64,000 bases of DNA from CAWGGS01 sp963822095 (GCA_963822095.1 CAWGGS010000086.1:172982-236981), one strand, 5' to 3'; positions 34,637-44,662 are shown, counted from the first letter of the stretch. A program made the numbers and translations. Notes: a model not told the origin generated them from the sequence alone.

Positions 34637-36514
34637 ATGGACACCGTTCTAAAGAGCCTGATTTCAGGCACCAAAGCTTTCTGTCTCATTCAAAAACAGG
34701 ACAACGAAGACATATTGGCCCTTGTCGGAGAACCACACCAATTTTCTCAGGTCAGGGAGATCCCCCGTCGGCATGGAGACACTGACAATAGACGATGTTA
34801 TGACTCCATCAGCATCGTCCCGTATTGCCAGGTTAAGGAAAAAGGTTTTGTAGCTCCGGATAATAATGAAAAAATCCGTACCATCCGTGTTGAGGACTAT
34901 TATGAGCTTCCGATCGAAAACCTGACCAGAAGAACTCCCCACATCACACCGCTATTGAAACACGAAATTCGCTATGATACCACCGAAAGGGAATATGCGA
35001 ATATTATACAAAAAATCATAGACAATGAAATAGGCAATGGCGAAGGAGCAAATTTCGTCATCCCGAGAAATGCCTCTGGAACCATCCAAAATTTCTCCCT
35101 CCCCCTGGCATTGAGTATCTTTCACTCCCTGCTCCGACATGATTACGGCACCTATTGGAAATTTCTGTTTTACGACAAAACACGATGTTTTATCGGATCT
35201 ACTCCCGAGAGGCACCTTCTGGTCGAAGGAGGCCGGGTCAAAATGAATCCGATAAGTGGAACCTTTCGCAAAGATCCTGCCAGATACCGCCGCAATGAAC
35301 TCAAAAAGGATCTCCTTGCCTTTCTCAACAACCCGAAAGAAATCAATGAACTCTTTATGGTCGTCGATGAGGAATTGAAGATGATGGCCAAAATGTGCAC
35401 GCAAGGAGGCTTTATTGTCGGTCCCCTCTTGAAAGAAATGTCACGCCTGATCCATTCCGAATACCTCCTCTCCGGAGAAAGCGACAAGGATATCTTTGAT
35501 CTCTTTATCGACTCCATGTTTGCCGCAACCGTGGTCGGCAGCCCACTGGAAAATGCCTGTCGTATTATCAAGAAATATTCCACTGCCTCCAGACGATATT
35601 ACGGCAGCGCCATGATGCTGATTGGACGCGACGAACATGGTCGGGACTTCCTCGACTCCCCTATTACAATCCGGACCGCTGAAATTGCCACGGACGGCAC
35701 CCTGCATTTAAGCGTCGGAGCCACCCTGGTCAAAGATTCCATCCCTGAACAGGAGGTAATGGAAACCAAGACCAAGGCGGAAGCAGTATTGGCCTCCATC
35801 CTTGGTGACGAATCACCGATCTGCGAACCGCTTCTTCAAAAGATTGTAAACGATGACGACATCGCCGAGGTTATGGCTAGAAGAAACAGAGACTTATCAA
35901 AATTCTGGTTTTTCAAACAGCATCATTCGGTGCAGAAAAAAGATGAAACAATGCGGATTACCCTTATAGACAACGGGGACGATTTCATCCATATGCTCAG
36001 TCATATCTTCACAACCCTGGGTCTTACGACCACCGTCACTTCGTATCATAAATATATACTTGGACAAGACCATGGAGATATTACCCTGGTAGGGCCCGGC
36101 CCGGGGAACCCCAACGACACCAAAAGCCGGAAGATACGAAAAAATCTGCAAATCACCGAACATTTGCTTACGCACAATCGGCCGTCTCTTTTTATCTGTC
36201 TCGGCCACCAGATACTGTGTCGGTGTCTTGGTTTTAAAGTAAACAGAAAAATCGCTCCGTTACAGGGATCTCAGGTCAAAATTGATCTTTTCGGCCAGGA
36301 AGAGATGGTCGGTTTCTACAACACCTTTGCTCCCCTGGCAGGTTCTGCAACCGGTAGGTTTGAGATCTCAACCATCCCGAAATTACAAGAGGTCGTTGCC
36401 ATCCGCAGCGAGCATTTTGCAGGATTTCAATTCCATCCAGAATCTATCTTGTCCGCCAACGGCGTACATATCTTGCAAGATTCGATAGACCGACTGCTAA
36501 AAGTACGTTGCTAA
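34637..36514 (+). CDS. trpEG: Fused anthranilate synthase (TrpE-TrpG), clade related to PhzE
   Basis: 626 residues. Residues 1 to about 430 are a chorismate-binding TrpE-like domain (IGSTPERHL, KMNPISGTFR, VVDEELKMMAK, VGSPLENA), and from about 438 a type-1 glutamine amidotransferase follows with GPGPGNP, nucleophile loop CLGHQ at about 520 and FQFHPES at about 599. The protein forms anthranilate from chorismate and glutamine. It is the fused type known from alphaproteobacteria and resembles PhzE (aminodeoxyisochorismate synthase), but the Trp-rich leader argues for tryptophan synthesis. The ATG follows CAAGGAGGATTTACA; no other trp gene is in view. Confidence 0.88.
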   Translation: MDTVLKSLISGTKAFCLIQKQDNEDILALVGEPHQFSQVREIPRRHGDTDNRRCYDSISIVPYCQVKEKGFVAPDNNEKIRTIRVEDYYELPIENLTRRTPHITPLLKHEIRYDTTEREYANIIQKIIDNEIGNGEGANFVIPRNASGTIQNFSLPLALSIFHSLLRHDYGTYWKFLFYDKTRCFIGSTPERHLLVEGGRVKMNPISGTFRKDPARYRRNELKKDLLAFLNNPKEINELFMVVDEELKMMAKMCTQGGFIVGPLLKEMSRLIHSEYLLSGESDKDIFDLFIDSMFAATVVGSPLENACRIIKKYSTASRRYYGSAMMLIGRDEHGRDFLDSPITIRTAEIATDGTLHLSVGATLVKDSIPEQEVMETKTKAEAVLASILGDESPICEPLLQKIVNDDDIAEVMARRNRDLSKFWFFKQHHSVQKKDETMRITLIDNGDDFIHMLSHIFTTLGLTTTVTSYHKYILGQDHGDITLVGPGPGNPNDTKSRKIRKNLQITEHLLTHNRPSLFICLGHQILCRCLGFKVNRKIAPLQGSQVKIDLFGQEEMVGFYNTFAPLAGSATGRFEISTIPKLQEVVAIRSEHFAGFQFHPESILSANGVHILQDSIDRLLKVRC

Positions 36515-36540
36515 TTCAAACCCGGCATGGACAATATACA

Positions 36541-36710
36541 TTCTGATTACCACTACTATTCAGTTACTGATTCTGGGTGTGGGCTGTTCGTTTCTCAGGA
36601 CGCTATAAACCCATTCCTGGGGGCTTCTCTGCAGTCGTCCAGACTGCAGAGAACCTGGAATCAATCACCCCCTTCAATCCCGAGAGGCTGAGTTTCAGGG
36701 GTAATCAGAA
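36541..36710. repeat. 3'-end palindromic element P, full copy B
   Basis: Ends TTCTGATTACC and GGTAATCAGAA are perfect inverted repeats. Inner parts include GGGCTGTTCGTTTCTC and a central hairpin CTCTGCAGTC/GACTGCAGAG. It begins 27 bp after the trpEG stop and could also act as its terminator. No gene lies in the rest of the gap to 36825. Confidence 0.8.
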
Positions 36711-36825
36711 CATACATTATGGAGGTATTTACCTATTATCAATGCGAATTGGGTTGCATCCCCAACAGGGACTCCCTACAATATGACAAAGAATCGGTAA
36801 CCGTTGAAGCTTAAAAGGTGAAAGC

Positions 36826-39423
36826 GTGGGCTCGAACCACTTATTGAAAAAGACGGTGAAGCTAAAAAATTTTTCTGCAATACCTGCAAAAAATGCACTG
36901 CCGATTATCGTCATACTGATGACCATCCTCGCTGTCACATCCGCACGGTCACAACCGGTTCTTCCTCTATCATTCCCTCTTAAAATCAATATACATCCCA
37001 CCTGTCGCCCGCCATTTCCCGTTGCCGGTGGTTCTACTGCAACGGAACACCACTTCTCATACGGGAATCCGTCCTTTTTTACAGCCCAAACAACACGGCA
37101 AGCCCTTCCGTCGGATACTACATCTAGCGATTTTATCTTCCTCCTTACCAAAACTCTTATACGGCCTGAAATAGCGATGGCCGATGACAATCTACCAAAT
37201 CGTGATCAGCCAACACTCCATGGGCAGGCGGATAGAGAAGCCCCACCCAAGACATCCGGCTCTTTTCCCTCCATCAGCTCCGGCATCGTCATCCTTTTCT
37301 TTCTTGGCTTGGTTTTGACACTTTTTATCCGAAAAAAATATAATCGGATGCGCAAGCAAACATTCCCCACCAATGAAGGCATGGAGCATTTTTCGACCTT
37401 TTTCGAGAAAGCCGGTGTTGCCACAGCCATGGTCGACTTGCATTCCCGAAAGTATCTCAGGGTGAACACCAAATATTGTGCTATCACAGAGTACACCTCT
37501 CATGACCTGCAAAACCTCACACTCATTGATATCACATTTCCTAAAGATCGGGATACTCTCGAAGACCACATCGAGCAGATCTCATTCGGTAAAGTCAGCG
37601 AAAGTACGCTTGAACACCGATGCATTAGAAAAGACAAGCAGGTGATCTGGGTCTCTGTTTCGCTTTCTCCTCTATTATCCTCAGCAGGAAAGCCGAGCTC
37701 CCTTCTTGTAGTAACCCATGACATTACCACCAGGAAACAGGCTGAAGAAAAACAGGTATTTTCTAGCAAGATCTTCGAAAATTCGATCGAGGGAATTGTC
37801 GTCACAGATCCTCAAGGGACCATTATACATGTGAACCCTGCATTCTCCATGATCACCGGCTATGGTCCGGAAGAAGTCATCGGCCGAAACCCGAGGATCC
37901 TCAAATCCCAAAAACATACTCCGGCCTTTTATGAAAAAATGTGGCGGAGGCTGACCGAGGAAGGGAAATGGGCCGGTCAAATCTGGAACCGTCGAAAGGA
38001 TGGGGAGGCTTATCCCGAATGGATGACCATCAGCGCTGTAAAAAACCAGCAGGGGGAAACGATTAATTATGTGTCAATTTTTCATGACATTTCCGAGCTG
38101 AAAAGACAGCAGGATGCCCTGGAACACCAGGCCCAGCACGATGCCCTCACCGGTTTGCCCAACCGGATCCTGATCAATGACCGTCTGGAGATGGCCCTGG
38201 CCCGAATGAAGAGGAATAAGACCAAACTGGCACTTATTTTCCTGGATCTCGACAATTTCAAACACATCAATGATGCCTTCGGCCACAGGGCGGGCGACAA
38301 TCTTCTTATTGATGTCGCAACCCGCCTCAACCATCTTCTGCGAACCGGAGATACCATGGCCAGACTGGGAGGTGATGAATTTCTTATCCTGCTCAGTGAG
38401 GTCGAAACCATTGATGACGTCAGTCTGATTGCCGTACGGCTGATCGAGAGTTTACAACAGCCTTTTTATCATGATCAGATTGAATATGTTATTTCCACCA
38501 GCATCGGCATTGCCGTTGCTCCGGAAGATAGCAGCGATCCAGGAAACCTGGTTAAATTTGCCGACAATGCTATGTACCGGGCAAAATCACTGGGCCGCAA
38601 TAACTACCAGTTCTTTACACCTGAACTCGATATCCAGGCCCATCTTCGAATTTCAAAGGAAATAGAATTGCGAAAGGCCCTGGAACATGGCGATTTCGAG
38701 CTCTTCTACCAACCCTTGGTTCGCATCGACGATGGAAAAATTGTCAGTGCCGAGGCCCTGATCAGATGGCGACACGAAGGACGATTGGTCCCTCCCATCG
38801 ACTTTCTTGCGCTGGCCGAGGATTCCGATCTCATTCTCCCACTGGGTGAATGGGCCTTAAATGCTGCAGCCTGTCAATTAAAGGACTGGCAGAACAAAGA
38901 ATATGATATTGGGCTATTGGTCCATATCTCTTCCCGGCAGGTTGCGGATCAATATTTTGCCTCACTCCTAAAAAAGCTCCTGGCCGAAAAAAAACTTGCC
39001 CCGAACCGACTGTATCTCGAACTCACAGAATCCATGATCATCAGCGACTTGACCAGTGTACAAAACATCACCAAGGCATGTGGTGAGATGGGGGTAAAAT
39101 TCTATCTCGATAATTTCGGCGAAGGATACTCTTCGCTTTCCGATCTCAACCGACTGCCGTTACACGGTCTGAAGATCTCCCCCTCGTTTATCAAAACCAT
39201 TATCGACAACCCCAACACTCGTGCACTCGTAACGGCTTTCGTTGCCCTCGCTAAAGTCCTCAATATGGATATCATCGCCAAAGGGGTGGAGACATGTGAA
39301 CAAAAAGAGCTACTCGGTAGGATGGGCCCTATGCTCATTCAAGGATACCTGGTCAGCCCTCCGGTGCCAGCCGAGCAGTTTCTTGAGATCCTGGAAAAGG
39401 AACGGCAAGGGCATTCTGGATAA
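36826..39423 (+). CDS. Membrane PAS-PAS-GGDEF protein with degenerate EAL domain
   Basis: 865 residues from a GTG preceded by AAAGGTGAAAGC. Two membrane helices (about 22-40 and 152-170) enclose a short periplasmic loop; then PAS1 (about 186-305), PAS2 (about 312-425), GGDEF (440-600; GGDEF intact at about 512) and EAL (610-860). The EAL signature AEAL is present, but metal and catalytic positions are altered: VHISSRQV for VNLS, LDNFGEGYSS for DDFG, LKISPSF for KID, and IAKGVET for AEGVE. Expected activity is c-di-GMP synthesis, with the EAL as an inactive sensor domain. Confidence 0.9.
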   Translation: MGSNHLLKKTVKLKNFSAIPAKNALPIIVILMTILAVTSARSQPVLPLSFPLKINIHPTCRPPFPVAGGSTATEHHFSYGNPSFFTAQTTRQALPSDTTSSDFIFLLTKTLIRPEIAMADDNLPNRDQPTLHGQADREAPPKTSGSFPSISSGIVILFFLGLVLTLFIRKKYNRMRKQTFPTNEGMEHFSTFFEKAGVATAMVDLHSRKYLRVNTKYCAITEYTSHDLQNLTLIDITFPKDRDTLEDHIEQISFGKVSESTLEHRCIRKDKQVIWVSVSLSPLLSSAGKPSSLLVVTHDITTRKQAEEKQVFSSKIFENSIEGIVVTDPQGTIIHVNPAFSMITGYGPEEVIGRNPRILKSQKHTPAFYEKMWRRLTEEGKWAGQIWNRRKDGEAYPEWMTISAVKNQQGETINYVSIFHDISELKRQQDALEHQAQHDALTGLPNRILINDRLEMALARMKRNKTKLALIFLDLDNFKHINDAFGHRAGDNLLIDVATRLNHLLRTGDTMARLGGDEFLILLSEVETIDDVSLIAVRLIESLQQPFYHDQIEYVISTSIGIAVAPEDSSDPGNLVKFADNAMYRAKSLGRNNYQFFTPELDIQAHLRISKEIELRKALEHGDFELFYQPLVRIDDGKIVSAEALIRWRHEGRLVPPIDFLALAEDSDLILPLGEWALNAAACQLKDWQNKEYDIGLLVHISSRQVADQYFASLLKKLLAEKKLAPNRLYLELTESMIISDLTSVQNITKACGEMGVKFYLDNFGEGYSSLSDLNRLPLHGLKISPSFIKTIIDNPNTRALVTAFVALAKVLNMDIIAKGVETCEQKELLGRMGPMLIQGYLVSPPVPAEQFLEILEKERQGHSG

Positions 39424-39557
39424 TCGAGTTCTGTTGCCGTATCATATTGCGGGAAAGCCCTACGCCGCTACCTGTTTCCTATAATCCAGATAGAATTAAT
39501 TGCGGCATTCGGATCAAAATGCATTACTGTTTCTTCTAAAATCAAGGGAGCAAGATT

Positions 39558-40535
39558 ATGACACATGCAATCATGATACATGAAACCGGAGGTCCCGAGG
39601 TCCTCACCTGGGAGAGCTATGACCCGGCAATGCCCGGCCCTGGAGAAGTTCAAATAATCCACGAGGCCGTCGGCCTCAATTTCATAGACGTTTATCATCG
39701 TACCGGACTCTACCCACTTCCTGGCCTTCCGGCTATTCCGGGCCTGGAGGGAGCCGGAGTCGTCGATAAGGTTGGCGAGGGCGTCCATGAATTCACAGCC
39801 GGAGACAGAGTTGCCTACGCAGGAGTACCACCCGGTGCCTACGCCGAAGTGCGCTGCATTCCGGCCCATCGTCTGGTTAAATTGCCCGAGGCCATCTCCA
39901 CCCATGATGCGGCAGGCATGATGCTTCAGGGTATGACAGCCCGCTATCTTCTAAAGGGCTGCGCTCACGTCGGAGCCAAGAGCACCATTCTGGTCCATGC
40001 CGCAGCCGGTGGCGTCGGTTCTCTGGTTTGCCAGTGGGCCAGGCATCTCGGAGCGACAATTATCGGCACGGTGGGAAGTGAAGAAAAAGCACGCACAGCA
40101 AAAGACAACGGCTGCACCCATCCCATTCTCTACCGGGAGGCTGATCTTGTTGAAGCGGTTAGGGAGATCACCAAAGGCAAAGGGGTTGACGTGGTCTACG
40201 ATTCAGTCGGCAAATCAACCTTCATGCAGTCACTCGACTGCTTGCGGCCCATGGGAATAATGGTCTCCTTCGGCCAGTCGTCCGGCTCCATCGGTCCTAT
40301 CGACCCGGCGATACTTGGCCAGAAAGGCTCGCTCTTTCTGACACGACCCAGTCTAATGAACTACACGGCCAGGCGGGAAGATCTTCTTGCCCATGCCCAC
40401 GACCTCTTCGAGGTTATCACGTCCGGAGTTGTCAAGATACAGATCAAACAGGAATATGCATTGAAGGATGTGCAGACTGCCCACCGGGACCTCGAGGCGA
40501 GAAAAACTACCGGCAGCTCAATCCTTCTGCCGTAG
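39558..40535 (+). CDS. qor: NADPH:quinone oxidoreductase (zeta-crystallin type)
   Basis: 325 residues of the medium-chain dehydrogenase family without structural or catalytic zinc ligands: NFIDVYHRTGLYPLPGLP, GLEGAGVV, nucleotide-binding HAAAGGVGSLVCQWARHLG. It resembles E. coli QorA throughout, including the family length, and would reduce quinones with NADPH in the cytosol. The ATG follows AAGGGAGCAAGATT. It converges with the amidohydrolase gene over a shared terminator. Confidence 0.88.
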   Translation: MTHAIMIHETGGPEVLTWESYDPAMPGPGEVQIIHEAVGLNFIDVYHRTGLYPLPGLPAIPGLEGAGVVDKVGEGVHEFTAGDRVAYAGVPPGAYAEVRCIPAHRLVKLPEAISTHDAAGMMLQGMTARYLLKGCAHVGAKSTILVHAAAGGVGSLVCQWARHLGATIIGTVGSEEKARTAKDNGCTHPILYREADLVEAVREITKGKGVDVVYDSVGKSTFMQSLDCLRPMGIMVSFGQSSGSIGPIDPAILGQKGSLFLTRPSLMNYTARREDLLAHAHDLFEVITSGVVKIQIKQEYALKDVQTAHRDLEARKTTGSSILLP

Positions 40536-40583
40536 GAAACCCGTGCCCAAAGCGGGACCTGCACCCCTTTGGGCACGGGTTTC
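40536..40583. terminator. Bidirectional hairpin terminator
   Basis: A perfect 16-bp stem GAAACCCGTGCCCAAA/TTTGGGCACGGGTTTC (40536-40551 with 40568-40583) separates the converging quinone oxidoreductase and amidohydrolase genes, and overlaps the stop of the latter. Confidence 0.8.
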
Positions 40584-41475
40584 AGCCGTCTGTCTTCAAA
40601 CTGTAGAAAACCTCGGCATTGGCAGACAGTATCTTTTCAAGATCCGCACGGGGAAGATCCAAGGCCTTAAGAATCTTGAGTTCTCTGTCCCAGGCATACG
40701 GGATACTCGGGAAATCTGAGCCGTACATGACCCTGTCAGGCCTGTAACGTCCGAGGTCGATCTCCTCTTTGATCGGAAAATACCCGGCAATTGCCATGGT
40801 GGTGTCCAGCCAGAGATTGTCATATTTTTCAATCAGTTTGCGGTAAACCGTTATCTCGTCAAACCCCAGATGCGGAACACAGATTTTCAGATCCGGGAAA
40901 TCTTTTACAACCCGTTCCAATTTTTCGACCTTACAAAGATCATACGGATCGCAATTGTAGGCCGGACTTCTTGGTTCTCTGCCGACATGCATGACAATCG
41001 GTTTGTTGTTTACCGTGCAGCATTCGTACAATCGATTCATACTCATACTGTTCATATCGAAGCATTGCACGTGTGCGTGCAGCTTCAACCCTGCCAAGCC
41101 TGAATCGAAGGCCTCTTGTAAAATAATTTCGGCATCATCTTCTTCCGGATACACTGTTGCAAGGCCTGTGACCCTGCCATCATATTCGCCACACTTCTCT
41201 GCCATATAGTCATTCAGCCCCCGTGAAATGCCTTTTTTATGGGCGTATTGGAAGGCGACGATATGCCTGATTCCATGCCCCAACAGAAAATCGAAGATCT
41301 GGACCGAGGGTATCTGATATCTGATACGCCAGGCATTTTCATCGAACCACTTCCAGACGGCGGTAAAAATTCTGCGGGGAAAGATATGGACATGAGCGTC
41401 TATCACGTCTGGAAGCCCGGCGGGAACCGTCGTCCCTTCCCGGTCATTGAAAAACGGCATATTCGATTTCAGCAT
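40582..41475 (-). CDS. Amidohydrolase-2 family metal-dependent hydrolase
   Basis: 297 residues of the TIM-barrel amidohydrolase-2 family (decarboxylase-like): metal ligands in VIDAHVHIFP, KLHAHVQ, MHVGREP, HLGFDE and the final aspartate in YGSDFPSIPY. Members are hydrolases or non-oxidative decarboxylases of small acids; the substrate is not predictable here. ATG 41475 follows CGGAGAGAAT; MPFFND 15 bases on is an alternative. Confidence 0.83.
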   Translation of the reverse strand: MLKSNMPFFNDREGTTVPAGLPDVIDAHVHIFPRRIFTAVWKWFDENAWRIRYQIPSVQIFDFLLGHGIRHIVAFQYAHKKGISRGLNDYMAEKCGEYDGRVTGLATVYPEEDDAEIILQEAFDSGLAGLKLHAHVQCFDMNSMSMNRLYECCTVNNKPIVMHVGREPRSPAYNCDPYDLCKVEKLERVVKDFPDLKICVPHLGFDEITVYRKLIEKYDNLWLDTTMAIAGYFPIKEEIDLGRYRPDRVMYGSDFPSIPYAWDRELKILKALDLPRADLEKILSANAEVFYSLKTDG

Positions 41476-41656
41476 ATTCTCTCCGGCAGTTTATTCAGGT
41501 AAATTACTCCAGCACACTCAAGCATTGATTCTTGGAATAATCATTTTCCATCCTTTCTCCAAGCGAAAATCCTGGAAGCACAACGAGGCCCCTTTTAAAC
41601 ATAAAAATGCTTAAATTATATTTATTACATAAAACAGCATAAGCAGAGCCCGCTCT

Positions 41657-42013
41657 TCATCCTCCTGCCGGTTTTGCACTGTATCCCATTTTGACCAGAG
41701 CCTCGACAAGCGCCTCCCGATGATTCCCCTGGATTTCAATGACGCCATTTTTCACCGTACCGCCAGATCCGCATTGCCTCTTCAACCCTTTGGCAAGCTT
41801 TTTCATCTCGCCCTCGCCAAGGGGGAGACCGGTAATCAGCGTCACTCCGCTGCCCTTTCGGCCTTTCGTCTGGCGGCTCACCCGGACAATGCCGTCGCCA
41901 ATCGAATGGCTGTTTTCTTTACAGCAGCATTTTTTGATCGGATTACTGCAGCCTGGGCAGACTCGACCGGATTCAGTGGAATAAACCAGATTTTTTGTAT
42001 CTAATCTTTTCAT
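41657..42013 (-). CDS. yciH: SUI1/eIF1-type translation factor YciH
   Basis: 118 residues. The C-terminal SUI1 domain shows RQTKGRKGSGVTLITGLP and LKRQCGSGGTVKNGVIEIQG, diagnostic of bacterial YciH. The N-terminus has a cysteine cluster CPGC..PIKKCCCK, possibly a zinc knuckle. YciH can influence start-codon fidelity on the 30S subunit. The gene is isolated; the 340-bp gap to the next gene shows nothing clear. Confidence 0.9.
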   Translation of the reverse strand: MKRLDTKNLVYSTESGRVCPGCSNPIKKCCCKENSHSIGDGIVRVSRQTKGRKGSGVTLITGLPLGEGEMKKLAKGLKRQCGSGGTVKNGVIEIQGNHREALVEALVKMGYSAKPAGG

Positions 42014-42355
42014 GGTTTCTAAATTAGAGGTTCGGTCAAAATTTCAGCGCACACTCAGGAAAGTCAGGAGGTGTCTGTTGACTCATTGTCGCAGATGTTT
42101 CGTGTAGCAACCGGTTTTCATACTACCTGATTAGGATTGTATTTTCATAGAATATGTTTTCTGATCCGCTCCCGATGATGTCGTCATCTAAAGAGACGCC
42201 AACCCCATAGCAGTACCTGAACTTTGCAGAAAACCTTGTGAAACTAAACGGAGGCGGGTAACCTTGTTTTTAAAGTGAAGCGGCCTTGATAAAAAAAACG
42301 CCTTTGAGGGGCCTGCTTGGCAAGAGGTCCTCTTACCTTTGTTCGTGTATTCGCC

Positions 42356-43744
42356 ATGATGTGGAATTTCGTGCTCTATCTCCTGTACGGCTTGGCCTTC
42401 TTTACCTTGGGGGTGTCAATCCTCTCGCGGGATCTTCGTCTAAGTGAACTTGGGATTGCCAGAATTCTCTGGCTACTCTCGGCCTTTGGCATCAGCCACG
42501 GATTCCATGAGTGGAACGAACTGTTGGCTCAGATGGCACCGCAAGTCAAAACCCCCGATTTCACTATTATTAGTTTGACCCTCGGCAGCATTTCTTTTCT
42601 CTTCCTCCTCTATTTTGGGGTGTTTCTCAATATAATCACCTTCAATGGAGATCAAGCCCTCAAGACAACCAGTACAGCAATCAAGGCACTGATTGGAGTG
42701 GCAGTGCTGTCCCTTATTGTCTTTGCCGGATATCTCGATCATAGCAGCGGCAGGGATATGCACATTCGGCTCTTTGTCGCCTTTCCGAGTGGGCTGTTGT
42801 CCGGGGTCGGTCTGATAATGTATTCGAGAACAGTTCGGTCTTTTTCCCGAAATGTGGCAATGAAATTCATCATGGCAGGTGGTTTTATGATATGCTACGC
42901 CTTTGCCACAGGGATGGTTCCCTCCCATGTGGTCATACCATTTTTAGGGGTCAAGATCGTCCTGTTCAGGGGATTATGCGCTTTTTTGATCACCTATTTC
43001 ACTATCAAGGCGCTGGCTGTATTCAGTCTCGAACAACGTGAGATCATCAACGAAAAATTGTTGCGGTTTTCGCAGTCCGAGAAACTGGCATCCCTGGGTA
43101 TCCTTGCCGCTGGTATTGCCCATGAAATTAACAACCCGCTGGCAAATGTTTCCCTTAATGTGGAATTACTCAAAGACCAGATAAGCGGCAACGACAAGAT
43201 TCTCAAAAAGTTGAATGCTATTGAACGGAATACAGAACGAGCTTCAAGAATTGCCAAAGAACTTCTGCATTTCTCCAGGGAAAAGGAAACGGCATTGGAA
43301 TCAACCGATATCAATCAGATTATCAATGGCTCACTAAAACTTCTGAAAAATCATAAACTCAGCTCTATTCTTCATTTAAAACTACAGGATATTCCCAGGG
43401 TTAATGCAATTCCCTGGAAACTCGAAGAGGTGTTCATCAACCTGTTGATAAACAGTTTGGATGCATGTACTGAAGGGGATTCCATTAAGATTGAAACCTA
43501 TTTCGAAAATGGCCGTGTCGTTGCAGTTATTACCGATTCGGGAAAGGGAATAAGCGAGAAGAACCTTGCCAATGTATTCGATCCTTTCTTTACCACAAAA
43601 GAAATAGGCAAAGGGACCGGTTTGGGTCTCTCCGTATGCTATAATATAATCAAAAAGCATGGAGGAGAGATCTCCATCCAAAGCGGTGAACGTGAGGGGA
43701 CTATTGTGACTGTAACTCTACCGGTGATACCGGATGATAAATAA
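42356..43744 (+). CDS. Membrane sensor histidine kinase
   Basis: About 462 residues. Seven hydrophobic helices (about 5-215) form an integral membrane sensor, followed by HisKA with the phospho-acceptor in GIAHEINNPLAN near 254 and HATPase_c (NLLINSLDAC, DSGKGI, GKGTGLGLSVC). MMWNFVLYLL was taken as start because the TTG upstream has no support; no strong ribosome-binding site is seen for either. The 3' end overlaps the response regulator gene by 11 bases, giving a cognate pair. Confidence 0.87.
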   Translation: MMWNFVLYLLYGLAFFTLGVSILSRDLRLSELGIARILWLLSAFGISHGFHEWNELLAQMAPQVKTPDFTIISLTLGSISFLFLLYFGVFLNIITFNGDQALKTTSTAIKALIGVAVLSLIVFAGYLDHSSGRDMHIRLFVAFPSGLLSGVGLIMYSRTVRSFSRNVAMKFIMAGGFMICYAFATGMVPSHVVIPFLGVKIVLFRGLCAFLITYFTIKALAVFSLEQREIINEKLLRFSQSEKLASLGILAAGIAHEINNPLANVSLNVELLKDQISGNDKILKKLNAIERNTERASRIAKELLHFSREKETALESTDINQIINGSLKLLKNHKLSSILHLKLQDIPRVNAIPWKLEEVFINLLINSLDACTEGDSIKIETYFENGRVVAVITDSGKGISEKNLANVFDPFFTTKEIGKGTGLGLSVCYNIIKKHGGEISIQSGEREGTIVTVTLPVIPDDK

Positions 43745-44390
43745 GAATATTCTCGTCGTAGACGATGACCAAGACCTGCGTGAAGGTATCATCGAAATCC
43801 TGACCGAAAACGATTTCGAGTCAACAGGTTGTGAAACTGCCGAAATCGCATTGCAGAAAATCAAGCTTCACCCCCCCGGTATAGTCATTGTCGACAATAT
43901 GATGCCAGGAATGGGGGGAATGGCCTTGATTCCGATCATAAAAAGGGACCACCCCGGGGTCAAAATCATCATGATCACGGCGTTCTCGACCGTCGACAAC
44001 GCCGTTGCCGCGATGAAAAGCGGCGCAGACGATTACCTTGCCAAACCATTTAAGAAAGATGACCTCCTCGTCGCCGTTAGACGCAATCTGGAGGTATCAA
44101 AATTTGAGCAGCGGCACATTGACCCCAACATCGACGAGGCCCTCGCCTGCCTGGCACATCCAATCAGAAGAAAGATACTGGCTGTGTTAGCAGAAAAGAG
44201 AGAAATGCGTTTTATGGATCTGAGCCGACACCTTGGTATCAAAGATCATACTAAGGTGAACTTCCACCTGAAAAATCTAAAATCCAACAACCTGCTTTCG
44301 CAATATCGTGATAAATCCTACCGTTTGACACCCCAAGGTGAGAAAATGCTTGAATGCCTGGAGATAGTGTCTCGACGAATTCTAAAATAA
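43734..44390 (+). CDS. Response regulator with ArsR-like winged-helix output
   Basis: 218 residues: receiver (1-120; DDD, phospho-acceptor in VIVDNMMPG, T in MITAFST, K in LAKPFKK) then a winged helix (about 140-215) opening LAHPIRRKILAVLAEKREMRFMDLSRHLG, which is of ArsR/PadR type rather than OmpR or NarL type. Such fusions are uncommon. It overlaps its kinase gene. A perfect palindrome 23 bp after the stop, before the cytochrome gene, is a candidate binding site. Confidence 0.87.
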   Translation: MINKNILVVDDDQDLREGIIEILTENDFESTGCETAEIALQKIKLHPPGIVIVDNMMPGMGGMALIPIIKRDHPGVKIIMITAFSTVDNAVAAMKSGADDYLAKPFKKDDLLVAVRRNLEVSKFEQRHIDPNIDEALACLAHPIRRKILAVLAEKREMRFMDLSRHLGIKDHTKVNFHLKNLKSNNLLSQYRDKSYRLTPQGEKMLECLEIVSRRILK

Positions 44391-44412
44391 TATCGAAACC
44401 TTATATAAAATT

Positions 44413-44430
44413 TGTGAAGTGGACTTCACA
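44413..44430. promoter_or_regulatory. Perfect 18-bp palindromic operator candidate
   Basis: TGTGAAGTGGACTTCACA is perfect apart from the central GG. It resembles a CRP/FNR-like half site TGTGA, but with 8 rather than 6 intervening bases, and its position between the winged-helix response regulator and the cytochrome gene suggests control by that regulator. Confidence 0.55.
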
Positions 44431-44662
44431 GAAATCACTCTTTTGTGAAAAAGCTTTATCTGGAATCATTTAACTTCTTCAAATATCCTCCGAACATGGA
44501 ATGGAAATATGATTTTTATTTGTTTGTCAGGTTTATTAACAAATGAAGAGTCGGTTGCTGACAAAGGAGATGGGCCGAAGCAGTGAACGTCGAGGTCTTG
44601 TTCCAGATACGTTTCATTACCGTTGTGCTCACTCCTAAAACCAAACAAGGAGGATAGATACC

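Noticed and set aside
34478..34637. N-terminal extension of the TrpEG open frame back to 34478
   Set aside because: It would read through the attenuator hairpin; the ATG at 34637 has an excellent ribosome-binding site and a family-typical start.
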